Source: Nocardioides sp. SYSU D00065
GTDB lineage: Bacteria > Actinomycetota > Actinomycetes > Propionibacteriales > Nocardioidaceae
Length of the DNA: 64,000 nucleotides
NCBI RefSeq assembly: GCF_017916425.1
Contig: NZ_JAFMSX010000001.1
Location: 496,001-560,000, forward strand
Direction: 5' to 3'
The notes beneath the pieces are model-generated. The model saw only the letters and a list, made by a program, of their open reading frames with translations. It was not told where the DNA came from and made no database searches. Positions 37,096 to 45,396 of the stretch are shown here, piece after piece (the stretch's first letter is position 1; each line of letters starts with the position of its first letter). The translations under genes and the position numbers were made by a program.

Positions 37096-37129
37096 ACGAA
37101 GGGCCCGGTCTGGTGACCGGGCCCTTCGT
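37096..37129. terminator. Terminator after rsbP
   Basis: A perfect 14-bp stem (ACGAAGGGCCCGGT and its complement) with a 6-base loop, followed by TTG. It separates rsbP from the oppositely oriented tRNA genes. Confidence 0.75.
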
Positions 37130-37135
37130 TGTGCG

Positions 37136-37211
37136 TGGTACCCCCGACCGGATTTGAACCGGCGTTACCGCCGTGAGAGGGCGACGTCCTAGGCCGCTAG
37201 ACGACGGGGGC
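37136..37211 (-). tRNA. tRNA-Glu (anticodon CTC)
   Basis: The minus strand folds into a full cloverleaf. The acceptor GCCCCCG pairs with CGGGGGT (one G-U), the anticodon loop has CTC, and the T-arm reads GGTTCAAATCC. The 3' CCA is encoded (37136-37138). Without CCA it is 73 bases. Confidence 0.93.
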
Positions 37212-37298
37212 TTGCACTGCCGCTCTGCGAGCGACCGAGCGAGACTCTATCGAATGATCGAGTGCCGCTCCAAATCCGGCTCTCGTGCACCGGATCCG

Positions 37299-37370
37299 CT
37301 GGGGTACTAGGACTCGAACCTAGAACAACTGAACCAGAATCAGCCGTGTTGCCAATTACACCATACCCCA
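37299..37370 (-). tRNA. tRNA-Gln (anticodon CTG)
   Basis: A 72-base cloverleaf on the minus strand. The acceptor TGGGGTA pairs with TACCCCA, the anticodon stem is CTGA/TCAG with loop TTCTGGT (anticodon CTG), and the T-arm reads GGTTCGAGTCC. Discriminator G; CCA is not encoded. It lies 87 bases upstream of tRNA-Glu in the direction of transcription and near gltX, as in many actinobacteria. Confidence 0.93.
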
Positions 37371-37440
37371 TGGGGGTATCGGATCGCTCCGATCGCCCAC
37401 GCGGTCCCGCAGAGGATCCCTGCAGAACCGACCCCGAACG

Positions 37441-38445
37441 TTACACGCGCGGGGGCGAGCCCTCCAAAACGGGGTCGGTGCTCGGCGGCGGCAGCGCACC
37501 GCCGACCGGCGGTCCCGCGTCGACGAGGCCCATCGCCTTGGCGACCCAGGAGGCCAGGGCGAGGTAGACCAGCGACTGGGTGAGCGTGGACACGATCATC
37601 CACCAGCTGGTCGGGCCGCTGGCGTTGAGCGCCGTGGTGAGGTCGCCGAACGCCAGGGCGAGGCCGAAGGCCAGGAAGTTGTTGAGCACGTGCATCGCGA
37701 TGGCCGCCTCGAGCCCGCCCGTGCGAATCACCAGGATGCCCGCGACGACGCCGAAGGCGAACCGGTCGAAGAAGACCGGCCAGTCCTGGGAGAGGCCGTG
37801 GAACAGCGCGAAGATCAGCGCCGGGCCGAGCACCGCGAGCGCCTGGGAGAGGCGCCGGGCCCACACCAGCGAGCCGAAGGCCTGGGTGAGGTAGCCCCGG
37901 AAGAGGTACTCCTCCCCCGCCGCCTGCAGCGGGGTCAGCAGCAGGATCACGATGAGGAAGTCACGGGTGCGGGCGGTGAAGTCGTTGAGGCCGCCGACCG
38001 GCGCCTCACCCGGCGCGACCGGCAGCAGCAGGCCGACCCCGACCGTGGCGAGCAGCGCCACGACCGACAGGCCGACGCACACCAGGAGGTAGCGCCAGCG
38101 CAGCCGGGGCGCCACCGACGACAGCCACCGGGGCTTGAGCCGGTGCAGCCACCACGTCACCAGGAAGGTCGCGGGGATCGCGGAGGCGATGACGAGGTTG
38201 AGCAGCGCCAGGCCGGCCGGCGTCACCTCCTCGGTCACGTCGAGCACGGCACTGGCCTCCGCCATGCTGTCGCCGGTGAGGAGCAGCAGCACCAGCGCCA
38301 GCGCCCCTGCGACGAGCGGCACCAGAGCGAAGACGAGCACCAGCAGCAGGACGGACCCGAGCAGCGAGCGCCAGATCCCGGGCCGTCCGACGCGGTGCAG
38401 CTGGTGGTAGTGCGGGCGGAAGCCGGGTGCGACGGGGGTGGCCAT
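37441..38445 (-). CDS. CPBP-family intramembrane metalloprotease
   Basis: A 334-residue protein with about eight membrane helices. The Abi/CPBP motifs are present: EEYLFRGYL (motif 1 EExxxR), FALFHGLSQDW (motif 2, F-x3-H) and HVLNNFLAF (motif 3, H-x3-N). It probably cleaves membrane peptides such as prenylated or small membrane proteins; the substrate is unknown. The gltX stop is 8 bases upstream, so it may share the gltX transcript. The start ATG 38445 (MATPVAPGFRPHY). Confidence 0.9.
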   Translation of the reverse strand: MATPVAPGFRPHYHQLHRVGRPGIWRSLLGSVLLLVLVFALVPLVAGALALVLLLLTGDSMAEASAVLDVTEEVTPAGLALLNLVIASAIPATFLVTWWLHRLKPRWLSSVAPRLRWRYLLVCVGLSVVALLATVGVGLLLPVAPGEAPVGGLNDFTARTRDFLIVILLLTPLQAAGEEYLFRGYLTQAFGSLVWARRLSQALAVLGPALIFALFHGLSQDWPVFFDRFAFGVVAGILVIRTGGLEAAIAMHVLNNFLAFGLALAFGDLTTALNASGPTSWWMIVSTLTQSLVYLALASWVAKAMGLVDAGPPVGGALPPPSTDPVLEGSPPRV

Positions 38446-38453
38446 GGCGTACG

Positions 38454-39929
38454 TCAGGCCAGGGCCGACTGGAGCCGCGCGAGACTGCGATCGCGCCCCA
38501 GCAGCTCCATCGACTCGAACAGTGGCGGGCTCACCCGGCGACCGGTCACCGCCACCCGCACCGGGCCGAACGCCACCCGCGGCTTGAGCTCCATGCCCTC
38601 GATCAGCGCCACGCGCAGCGCCTCCTCGATCGCGGCGGTCGACCACTCGCGCAGCCCGGCGAGGGCGTCGTACGACGCCTGCACCACGCCGCGACCGGTC
38701 TCGTCGAGGAGCTTGGCCACGTCGGCCTCGTCGCGCGTGAAGTCGGCCTCGTCGACGAAGAGGAAGCCCAGCATCGGAGCTGCCTCGGTCAGCTTGTTGA
38801 TGCGCTCGGCGACCAGCGGCATGGCCAGCTCGAGCAGCTGGGCGTCGGCGTCGGAGACCGGGTCGCCGACGACCCCGGCGTCCTTGAGGAAGGGCAGCAC
38901 CCGGTGGGTGATCTCCTCGACCGACAGCAGCCGCATCTGCGCGGCGTTGATGGCCTCGGCCTTCTTGAGGTCGAAGCGCGCGGGATTGGGGTTCACGTCG
39001 GAGATGTCGAACTTCTCGACCATCTCCGCCAGCGTGAAGACGTCGCGGTCGGCAGCGATCGCCCAGCCGAGCAGTGCGAGGTAGTTGAGCAGCCCCTCCG
39101 GGAGGAACCCCTGCTCGCGGTACAGCGCCATGTGGGCCTGCGGGTCGCGCTTGGAGAGCTTCTTGTTGCCCTCGCCCATGACGTAAGGCAGGTGCCCGAA
39201 CTCGGGCGTCGCCTTGGCGACCCCGAGCTCCTTGAGCGCGTCGAACAGCGCGAGCTGGCGCGGCGTGCTGGAGAGGAGGTCCTCCCCACGCAGCACGTGC
39301 GTGATCTCCATCGTCGCGTCGTCGACGGGCGCGGTCAGCGTGTAGAGCGGGTCGCCGTTGGCGCGGCACAGTGCGAAGTCGGGCACGAACTCGGTCTCGA
39401 AGGTGATGTCGCCGCGGACCAGGTCGTGCCAGGTGATCGAGCCGTCGGGCATCCGGAACCGCACCACGGACGTGCGGCCCTCGGCCTCGAAGGCGGCGCG
39501 CTGCTCGGCAGAGAGCTCGCGGCAGAAGCCGTCGTAGCCCATGACCTTGGAGCCGCTCGCCTTGCGGCGCGCCTCCACCTCCTCGCTGGTGCAGAAGCAG
39601 TCGTAGGTGTACGACGACTCGCGCAGCCGGGTGAGCACGTCCGTGTAGATCTCGGTGCGCTCGGACTGGCGGTAGGGCCCGAACTCCCCGCCGACCACCA
39701 CGCCCTCGTCCCAGGACAGGCCCAGCCACTGCATGAGGTCGATCAGCGAGTCGTAGGACTCCTCGGTGTTGCGCGCCTTGTCGGTGTCCTCGATGCGGAA
39801 CACGAAGGTGCCGCCGTGGTGGCGGGCGAACGCCCAGTTGTAGAGGGCGGTGCGGGCGAGGCCGACGTGCGGCGACCCGGTCGGGGACGGGGCCATGCGG
39901 ACGCGGACGGGCCTCTGGACGGCGGTCAT
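38454..39929 (-). CDS. gltX: Glutamate--tRNA ligase
   Basis: A 491-residue class Ic synthetase. The HIGH-like motif is [20 protein letters not shown], and the KMSKS-like motif is [12 protein letters not shown] zinc-binding-like CFCTSEE region and a C-terminal anticodon-binding domain are present. It charges tRNA-Glu encoded 1.2 kb away; in actinobacteria it normally also misacylates tRNA-Gln, with GatCAB correcting it. ATG 39929 was chosen with GAGGAG 13 bases upstream. It follows the fumarylacetoacetase-like gene by 8 bases, a conserved pair. Confidence 0.96.
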   Translation of the reverse strand: MTAVQRPVRVRMAPSPTGSPHVGLARTALYNWAFARHHGGTFVFRIEDTDKARNTEESYDSLIDLMQWLGLSWDEGVVVGGEFGPYRQSERTEIYTDVLTRLRESSYTYDCFCTSEEVEARRKASGSKVMGYDGFCRELSAEQRAAFEAEGRTSVVRFRMPDGSITWHDLVRGDITFETEFVPDFALCRANGDPLYTLTAPVDDATMEITHVLRGEDLLSSTPRQLALFDALKELGVAKATPEFGHLPYVMGEGNKKLSKRDPQAHMALYREQGFLPEGLLNYLALLGWAIAADRDVFTLAEMVEKFDISDVNPNPARFDLKKAEAINAAQMRLLSVEEITHRVLPFLKDAGVVGDPVSDADAQLLELAMPLVAERINKLTEAAPMLGFLFVDEADFTRDEADVAKLLDETGRGVVQASYDALAGLREWSTAAIEEALRVALIEGMELKPRVAFGPVRVAVTGRRVSPPLFESMELLGRDRSLARLQSALA

Positions 39930-39937
39930 CGGGATGC

Positions 39938-40750
39938 TCAGCTCCTCTTCGCTACGGGATTGGTCAGGGAGCCGATGCCGGCGACGGAGATCTCGACCTC
40001 GTCGCCGACCTCCATCGGTCCGACGCCCTCGGGCGTGCCGGTGAGGATCAGGTCGCCCGGGAGCAGCGTCATCACCGAGGAGACGTGGGCGACGAGGCTC
40101 GGCACGTCGAAGATCATGTCGGCGGTCGTGCCGTCCTGGACGACGTCGCCGTTGAGGTAGGTCTGCACCGCGCGTCCGTCGGCGAAGTCCTGCGGGTCGA
40201 GGTCGGTCTCGATCCACGGACCGAGGGGGCAGAACGAGTCGAAGCCCTTGGCGCGCGTGAACTGCACGTCGGACCGCTGCAGGTCGCGGGCGGTGACGTC
40301 GTTGGCGATCGTGTAGCCGAAGATCACGTCGGTGGCCTGCTCGGGCGGTACGTCGCGGCAGATGCGGCCGATGACGACGGCGAGCTCGCCCTCGTAGTGC
40401 AGGTTGCTGGTCTGCGGCGGGTAGTAGATCGGGTCCCCAGGGCCCACGACCGTGGTGTTGGGCTTGAGGAACATCAGCGGCTCGGCCGGGACCTCACCTC
40501 CCATCTCGGCGGCGTGGGCGGCGTAGTTCTTGCCGATCCCGACGACCTTGCTGCGCGGGATGATCGGGGCGAGCAGGCGTACGTCGGCGAGCCGGTGCTC
40601 CTCCTCGACCAGCTTGATCCCGACGTAGAGGGGGTCTCCGGCGAGGGGCACGATGACGGAGTCGTCGGCGGGCTGGCCGTACTCGTCGACCTCCCCCGTC
40701 ACGACCCCGAACCGCGGCTCCTCGCCCGTGCTGAACCTGCAGATGCGCAT
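39938..40750 (-). CDS. Fumarylacetoacetate hydrolase family protein
   Basis: A 270-residue FAH-fold enzyme. Metal-binding residues lie in [12 protein letters not shown] (E-x-E) and [14 protein letters not shown] (D). KTYLNG-like [11 protein letters not shown] and [14 protein letters not shown] are family signatures. It probably hydrolyses or decarboxylates a beta-dicarbonyl acid; the substrate is unknown. The gene is commonly found just upstream of gltX in actinobacteria. TAGGCT lies 6 bases before the ATG, with no ribosome binding site, so the mRNA is probably leaderless. Confidence 0.93.
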   Translation of the reverse strand: MRICRFSTGEEPRFGVVTGEVDEYGQPADDSVIVPLAGDPLYVGIKLVEEEHRLADVRLLAPIIPRSKVVGIGKNYAAHAAEMGGEVPAEPLMFLKPNTTVVGPGDPIYYPPQTSNLHYEGELAVVIGRICRDVPPEQATDVIFGYTIANDVTARDLQRSDVQFTRAKGFDSFCPLGPWIETDLDPQDFADGRAVQTYLNGDVVQDGTTADMIFDVPSLVAHVSSVMTLLPGDLILTGTPEGVGPMEVGDEVEISVAGIGSLTNPVAKRS

Positions 40751-40782
40751 GCGGGGAGCCTATCGACCTAGCCTTGGGTCCC
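40751..40782. promoter_or_regulatory. Divergent leaderless promoter pair (FAH gene / glycosylase-like gene)
   Basis: 32 bases between the starts. TAGGCT on the minus strand (complement of 40757-40762) is 6 bases before ATG 40750. TAGCCT on the plus strand (40769-40774) is 8 bases before ATG 40783. Same layout as between ddl and the PLP enzyme. Confidence 0.55.
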
Positions 40783-41667
40783 ATGACGGCAGAGGCGATG
40801 GCACGCGTGCGGGTGCTGCGGCGCGAGGAGTGGCAGGCCCGCGCCGAGGCGCACGCCGCCCGCGTCGACGCCTTCGTGCAGCCGCACCTGGCGCGGCGGG
40901 CCGAGCATGTCAGGCACCCGGTGCACGACTTCCTGTTCACCTACTACTCCCAGCGCCCGGCCCAGCTGCGACGCTGGCACCCGGGCTTCGGCGTCGCGCT
41001 CGAGGACGCCGCGGAGCACGCCGGCCTCAAGGGCTACGACGGCGACCCGGCCGCGGTCTCCCCGGCCTACGTCGCCACCCAGCGCCCGCTGCTCACCCAG
41101 CTGCACACGCTGCTCGCCGCCACCGCGGCGCGCACGCCGCAGTTCGGCTGCTTCGGCCTCCACGAGTGGGCCATGGTCTACCGGGCGGGCGACGGGACGC
41201 GGCACGACTGGCCGCTGCGGCTGGGCCAGGCCGGGACCGACGCCGTCGTGGAGTCCCACCGGATCGGGTGCTCGCACTTCGACGCGTTCCGCTTCTTCAC
41301 CCCCGCCGCGCGCCCCCTCAACACGCTGCAGCCGGGGCGTGACGACCGGGCCGCGTTCGAGCAGCCGGGGTGCCTGCACGCGGGGATGGACCTCTACAAG
41401 CACGCGTTCCGGCTGACGCCGATGATCGACAGCGACCTGGTCGCCGACTGCTTCGAGCTGGCCCGTGACATCCGGGTGCTCGACATGCGGGCCGCGCCCT
41501 ACGACCTGACCGACCTCGGGTTCGAGCCCGTGAAGATCGAGACGGCCGCCGGCAAGGCGGCGTACGTCGAGGCGCAGCGCGGCTTCGCCGAGCGGGGCGC
41601 GCCGCTGCGGGCGCGCCTCGTCGAGGAGTGCGAGCGCCTGCTGGCGGTCGCACCGGAGTCCCGGTGA
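40783..41667 (+). CDS. Putative 3-methyladenine DNA glycosylase family protein
   Basis: A 294-residue soluble protein. Proteins of this family, with HPVHDFLFTYYSQRPAQLRRWHPG near residue 40, are annotated in actinobacteria as 3-methyladenine DNA glycosylases. I see no HhH-GPD or AlkD-type motif that would prove this, so the activity is from memory of annotations only. Conserved-looking features are GLHEWAMVYR and HFDAFRFFTPAARP. I chose ATG 40783 because a TAGCCT box is 8 bases upstream; ATG 40798 is the alternative. Its stop overlaps the start of the barstar-like gene. Confidence 0.6.
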   Translation: MTAEAMARVRVLRREEWQARAEAHAARVDAFVQPHLARRAEHVRHPVHDFLFTYYSQRPAQLRRWHPGFGVALEDAAEHAGLKGYDGDPAAVSPAYVATQRPLLTQLHTLLAATAARTPQFGCFGLHEWAMVYRAGDGTRHDWPLRLGQAGTDAVVESHRIGCSHFDAFRFFTPAARPLNTLQPGRDDRAAFEQPGCLHAGMDLYKHAFRLTPMIDSDLVADCFELARDIRVLDMRAAPYDLTDLGFEPVKIETAAGKAAYVEAQRGFAERGAPLRARLVEECERLLAVAPESR

Positions 41668-42122
41668 CCCGGCCGCACGTGCGCCGCGAGCTGCCATGGC
41701 TGCGCTCGGGTCCCCTGTTCCGCGTGCACAGCAGCGTCGTCGCCGAGCTCGACGCCCTCCTCGACCGCGGCGGCTACCTGCGCGTCGACCTCGACGGGCG
41801 GCAGATGGCCTCCCGCGGGGCCGCGCACGCGGAGCTCAAGCGAGCGTTCGGCCTGCCCGAGTGGTGCGGGGCGAACTGGGACGCCTTCAACGACGGCTTC
41901 GGGCACTTCGTCCTCGAGCACGACGGGACGCTCGTCGCGGTCGTCCTGCACCACTTCGACGAGCTCGCCGCGGCGGCGCCGGCGACGGCCGTCGAGGTCG
42001 GCTGGGCGCTGCTGGAGTGCAAGCTCGGCGTGATGCCCTCGCTCCCGCCCACGACCAGCGCGCGCATCCAGCTCGACGTGTTCGTGGTGGGCGACGGGCC
42101 GGACTTCGACCGGCCGCAGTAG
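41664..42122 (+). CDS. Barstar-like (ribonuclease inhibitor) family protein
   Basis: A 152-residue protein whose residues about 35-125 match the barstar fold: GYLRVDLDGRQM, AAHAELKRAFGLPEWCGANWDAFNDGF (in pieces), with the helix that normally fills the barnase active site. GTG 41664 overlaps the upstream stop (GTGA), so it is coupled to the glycosylase-like gene. No barnase-type RNase gene is present in the window. It may guard against a toxin encoded elsewhere or brought in by neighbours, or have lost that role. Confidence 0.8.
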   Translation: MTRPHVRRELPWLRSGPLFRVHSSVVAELDALLDRGGYLRVDLDGRQMASRGAAHAELKRAFGLPEWCGANWDAFNDGFGHFVLEHDGTLVAVVLHHFDELAAAAPATAVEVGWALLECKLGVMPSLPPTTSARIQLDVFVVGDGPDFDRPQ

Positions 42123-42133
42123 CCCAGGGGGGC

Positions 42134-42775
42134 TCAGAACTCGTAGCCGAAGGCCTCGATGGTGTCGGCGAACACGGTTGCGACCCGCTCCCTCGACGCC
42201 GGCGTGTAGAGCTCGCGGTAGTGCCCGGCCGGGCGCGCGTTGCCCTTGGCGCGCGGCAGGTCCGGCGTACCGGGCAGGCCGAGGTGCTCCCAGACCTCGC
42301 GCAGCTCGGCGTCGAGGTTCTCGTAGCGCAGCACCCGGTCGAGCACCATCGCGCCGCGGATGCGGTAGAGGCGGCGGTTGTTGGCGAGCTGCTCGATCCA
42401 GATCTCCTGGACGTAGCTCTCGAAGTCCGGCAGCTCGGGGCGGTCCTTGTACTTCCAGAAGTAGAGCGAGACCACCGCGTCCCACGGGTTCCGCTCGATC
42501 GCGAAGGTGAAGTAGTCGGCGAAGACCTGCTCGCCCACCAGGTCGCGCACCGCCTTGGCGCCCATGTGGTTGTACGCCTTGCGCGGCAGCGGCGGGGACT
42601 GGAAGTTCTGCGGCGCACGGCCGCCGGCGGCGGTGCGCAGCGCCTCGTCCTCGGGACTGATCTCGGTGATGATGTCGTCGGGACCGCAGACCTTCGACAG
42701 CGCGATCTCCACGCTCGTGCCCGCGGTCTTCCGGGTCTTGAGGAAGATGAAGCGGTGCTGGTGGGACGCGATCAC
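42134..42775 (-). CDS. Sulfotransferase family 2-like protein
   Basis: A 213-residue protein with the PAPS 5'-phosphosulfate loop FIFLKTRKTAGTSVEIAL and the 3'-phosphate-binding RNPWDAVVSLYFWK. This fits Sulfotransfer_2-type enzymes that sulfate carbohydrates or small molecules. The acceptor is unknown. I place the start at GTG 42775 because TAGGGT lies exactly 7 bases before it; GTG 42781 is only 1 base from that box. It is divergent from the pentapeptide gene. Confidence 0.85.
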   Translation of the reverse strand: MIASHQHRFIFLKTRKTAGTSVEIALSKVCGPDDIITEISPEDEALRTAAGGRAPQNFQSPPLPRKAYNHMGAKAVRDLVGEQVFADYFTFAIERNPWDAVVSLYFWKYKDRPELPDFESYVQEIWIEQLANNRRLYRIRGAMVLDRVLRYENLDAELREVWEHLGLPGTPDLPRAKGNARPAGHYRELYTPASRERVATVFADTIEAFGYEF

Positions 42776-42819
42776 GGGCACGACCCTATCCGTCGGCGCC
42801 GCCGCATACGGTGGCTGCC
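42776..42819. promoter_or_regulatory. Divergent leaderless promoter pair (sulfotransferase / pentapeptide gene)
   Basis: TAGGGT on the minus strand (complement of 42783-42788) is 7 bases before GTG 42775. TACGGT on the plus strand (42807-42812) is 7 bases before GTG 42820. These spacings select the start codons of both genes. Confidence 0.55.
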
Positions 42820-43428
42820 GTGACCGAGCCCCAGACAGCCGACGGCGTGCACTTCCGCAGCAAGGACTGGTACGGCGACGACCTGGGCGCCGCGCGGTTC
42901 GTGGAGTGCACCTTCACCGACCTCGACCTGTCCGAGGCCACCACGTCGGGGGCGACCTTCGAGCGGTGCACCTTCCACGGCGGGCGCTTCAACGCCTCGA
43001 CGCACACCGCGACCGCGTTCGTCGGCTGCGACTTCCGGCGCACGTCCTTCTTCGACGCGACGCTCGACGGCTGCAAGCTCGTTGGCACCACCTTCGCCGA
43101 GTGCACGCTGCGACCGCTCACGGTGAGGGGCGGGTCGTGGCTCGGTGTCACCATCCGCGGCACCAACCTCTCGCGGCTCGACCTCACCGGCGTGGACCTG
43201 CGCGAGGCCGACCTCTCGATGTCCGACCTCACCCTGGCGGTGCTCGCGCGAGCGCGGCTGGACCGGGCCGTCCTGCGCGAGACCAACCTCGACCGCGCGG
43301 ACCTGCGCACGGCCGGCCTCGACGGCGTCGACCTCACCGCAGCGACGCTGCGCAGGACCCGGCTCGACCTCGCCGGAGCCGTCCTGCTCGCCGAGCTGCA
43401 CGGCGCGGACGTCGACACCACAGCCTGA
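42820..43428 (+). CDS. Pentapeptide-repeat protein
   Basis: A 202-residue protein built mostly of A(D/N)LXX-type pentapeptides, clearest at FVECTFTDLDLSEATTSG and LDLTGVDLREADLSMSDL. It should fold into a right-handed quadrilateral beta helix. Some pentapeptide proteins (MfpA, Qnr) mimic DNA and protect gyrase, but most have no known role and this one shows nothing specific. Start GTG 42820 is chosen by promoter spacing; GTG 42811 is in frame. Confidence 0.88.
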   Translation: MTEPQTADGVHFRSKDWYGDDLGAARFVECTFTDLDLSEATTSGATFERCTFHGGRFNASTHTATAFVGCDFRRTSFFDATLDGCKLVGTTFAECTLRPLTVRGGSWLGVTIRGTNLSRLDLTGVDLREADLSMSDLTLAVLARARLDRAVLRETNLDRADLRTAGLDGVDLTAATLRRTRLDLAGAVLLAELHGADVDTTA

Positions 43429-43438
43429 CCGACGGACC

Positions 43439-44014
43439 TCAGGCCAGCCGCGCCCGCAGCCCGTCGACCACCAGGTCGAGCCCCAGGTCGAAGTCGGGCA
43501 GCGACTCCAGCGACCGCTCGACCGCGCCGAGGCGGACCGCCTGGCGCGCGGTCTGCTCCTCGAAGGCGTGCCCGAAGACGTAGTGCACCAGCGTGCGCGA
43601 GGCGACGGCTACGAGCTCGGGCGGCGCGCCGGCGTCGGTGAGCACCTTCTCCAGCTCCACCACCGGCGCGGCCGCGCCCAGGCCGAAGGCCCACACTGTC
43701 GCGACCACGTCGGCGCCGTCGGTGCACGCCAGCATCGCCAGGCGCAGCTCGGTGCACACCTCGCGCAGCCGGTCGGGCCACGCGACGGCCGTGCGCGGCC
43801 GTGCGCCCCGGGCGAGGATCTCGTCGGCGACCGCGGCGAGCAACGCCTGCTTGCTCGGGAAGTGGTGGTAGATCGCGCTCGGCTGCACGCCGAGCTCGGC
43901 GCCCAGGCGCCGCATCGTCAGCGCCGCCAGGCCGTGGCTGTCCAGCAGAGCCACCGCATGGGCGAGCACGTCGGACCGGCGGTGCGGCACGGCGTACCTC
44001 CCCTCGCGAACCAT
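43439..44014 (-). CDS. bioQ: TetR-family repressor, probably BioQ
   Basis: A 191-residue regulator. The TetR helix-turn-helix is at about residues 25-65 (LTMRRLGAELGVQPSAIYHHFPSKQALL in pieces). The C-terminal half is a TetR_C-like ligand domain. It is divergent from bioYMN with 84 bases between, and this region holds two TGAAC-N3-GTTCA-type sites. BioQ of Corynebacterium and Mycobacterium is a TetR protein that represses biotin genes through such sites. The symbol is therefore inferred from context plus operator. GGAG precedes ATG 44014; an upstream ATG would put the operator inside the gene. Confidence 0.82.
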   Translation of the reverse strand: MVREGRYAVPHRRSDVLAHAVALLDSHGLAALTMRRLGAELGVQPSAIYHHFPSKQALLAAVADEILARGARPRTAVAWPDRLREVCTELRLAMLACTDGADVVATVWAFGLGAAAPVVELEKVLTDAGAPPELVAVASRTLVHYVFGHAFEEQTARQAVRLGAVERSLESLPDFDLGLDLVVDGLRARLA

Positions 44015-44045
44015 GGCTCCACGTTGACGCGCTTCGCGTGCCACC

Positions 44046-44086
44046 CTAACCTGAACGGCGTTCAGACTGATCACCGTTCAGGTTAG
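44046..44086. promoter_or_regulatory. BioQ-type double operator
   Basis: Site 1 is TGAACGGCGTTCA (44052-44064), a perfect TGAAC-N3-GTTCA palindrome. Site 2 is TGATCACCGTTCA (44068-44080), with one mismatch. They are 16 bases apart centre to centre and both are part of a larger 13-bp inverted repeat (CTAACCTGAACGG, 44046-44058, and its complement at 44074-44086). Binding would cover both divergent promoters. Confidence 0.75.
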
Positions 44087-44098
44087 AGGTTCTCCCGC

Positions 44099-44710
44099 AT
44101 GCGCACCCGCCGCAACCCCGGAACAGACATCGCCCTCGTGGCGGCCTTCGCGGCGCTCGTCGCCGCCTGTGCGCTGCTGCCGGCGATCAAGCTCGCCGGC
44201 CCGGTGCCCATCACGCTGCAGACCTTCGCGGTCCTACTCTCGGGCGCGGTGCTGGGCATGCGGCGCGGCTTCCTCGCCGTCGTGCTCTACCTGGCCGTCG
44301 GCGCGGCCGGGCTGCCGGTGTTCTCCGGCGGCGCAGCGGGCCTCGCGGTGCTCGCCGGTCCCACGGCCGGCTACCTCGTGGGCTTCCCGCTGGCCGCTGC
44401 CCTGTGCGGACTCCTCGTCGAGCGCCTGCCACGCCGGTCCCTGGCCAGCGTGCCGGTCGTGTTCGCAGCCGGACTGTTCAGCTCCGCGGCCCTCATCCAC
44501 ACCTGCGGCATGACCGGGCTGGTGCTGCGCGCCGACCTCACGTGGGCGCAGGCGTTCGACGTCGACAAGGTCTTCTGGATCGGCGACGTGCTCAAGAACG
44601 CAGCCATGGCCTTCGTCGCCACCGCGGTGCACCGCGCCTTCCCCGACATGCTCGGTCGCAAGGCCGCCCTCACCCGCAGCGAGCAGCCGGAGAGCTCGCC
44701 CGCCGCGTGA
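44099..44710 (+). CDS. bioY: Biotin transporter S component
   Basis: A 203-residue BioY with about six membrane helices. Family segments GPVPITLQTFAVLLSGAVLG and the GGAAGLAVLAGPTAGYLVGF stretch (in pieces) carry biotin-contacting residues. As S component it binds biotin and joins the BioMN energy-coupling module encoded next. ATG 44099 has GAGG upstream. A GTGA overlap couples it to bioM. Confidence 0.95.
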   Translation: MRTRRNPGTDIALVAAFAALVAACALLPAIKLAGPVPITLQTFAVLLSGAVLGMRRGFLAVVLYLAVGAAGLPVFSGGAAGLAVLAGPTAGYLVGFPLAAALCGLLVERLPRRSLASVPVVFAAGLFSSAALIHTCGMTGLVLRADLTWAQAFDVDKVFWIGDVLKNAAMAFVATAVHRAFPDMLGRKAALTRSEQPESSPAA

Positions 44711-45396
44711 GCGAGATCCGCCTGGCGCAGGTGACCGTCTCCGTGCCGACCGGCGAGGGGCACCGGCGGATCCTCGACGAGACGACGCTCGACCTCACCG
44801 AGCACCGCATCGCGCTGATCGGCCCCAACGGCTCGGGCAAGTCGACGCTCGCCCGCCTCGTCAACGGCCTGGTCCCGGCGACGACCGGACGCGTGCTCGT
44901 GGACGGCCTCGACGTCGCGCGGGCGGGCCGGGAGGTGCGCCGCCGGGTGGGATTCGTGTTCACCGATCCCGCCGCGCAGCTGGTGATGCCGACCGCCCGC
45001 GAGGACGTGGCCCTGTCGCTGCGTCGCGCGCATCCGACCAAGGCGGAGCGACTGGCCGCCGCCGAGCGGGTGCTCGCCGACTTCGGCCTCGGCGGATTCG
45101 GCGAGCGCAGCGTCCACGGGCTCTCGGGAGGCGAGGGGCAGCTCCTGGCGCTGGCGGGGGTGCTCGCCACCGCGCCGTCCGTGCTGGTGGCCGACGAGCC
45201 GACGACCCTGCTCGACCTCGGCAACAGCCGCCGGATCGGCGACCTGCTCCTCGGGCTGCCGCAGCAGCTCGTGCTCGTGACCCACGACCTGGAGCTGGCC
45301 GCCCGCTGCGACCGGGTGCTGCTCGTGCGCGGCGGCCGGATCGAGCGGGACGGCGACCCGGCCGAGGTCGTCGGCCACTACCGGGCCACGGCATGA
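44707..45396 (+). CDS. bioM: Energy-coupling factor ATPase for biotin uptake
   Basis: A 229-residue ABC ATPase. Walker A is [10 protein letters not shown], the signature LSGGEGQLL, Walker B VLVADEPTTLLD, and the H-loop VTHDLE. It drives uptake through BioY with BioN. GTG 44707 overlaps the bioY stop and its own stop overlaps the bioN ATG (ATGA). Confidence 0.95.
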   Translation: MSEIRLAQVTVSVPTGEGHRRILDETTLDLTEHRIALIGPNGSGKSTLARLVNGLVPATTGRVLVDGLDVARAGREVRRRVGFVFTDPAAQLVMPTAREDVALSLRRAHPTKAERLAAAERVLADFGLGGFGERSVHGLSGGEGQLLALAGVLATAPSVLVADEPTTLLDLGNSRRIGDLLLGLPQQLVLVTHDLELAARCDRVLLVRGGRIERDGDPAEVVGHYRATA

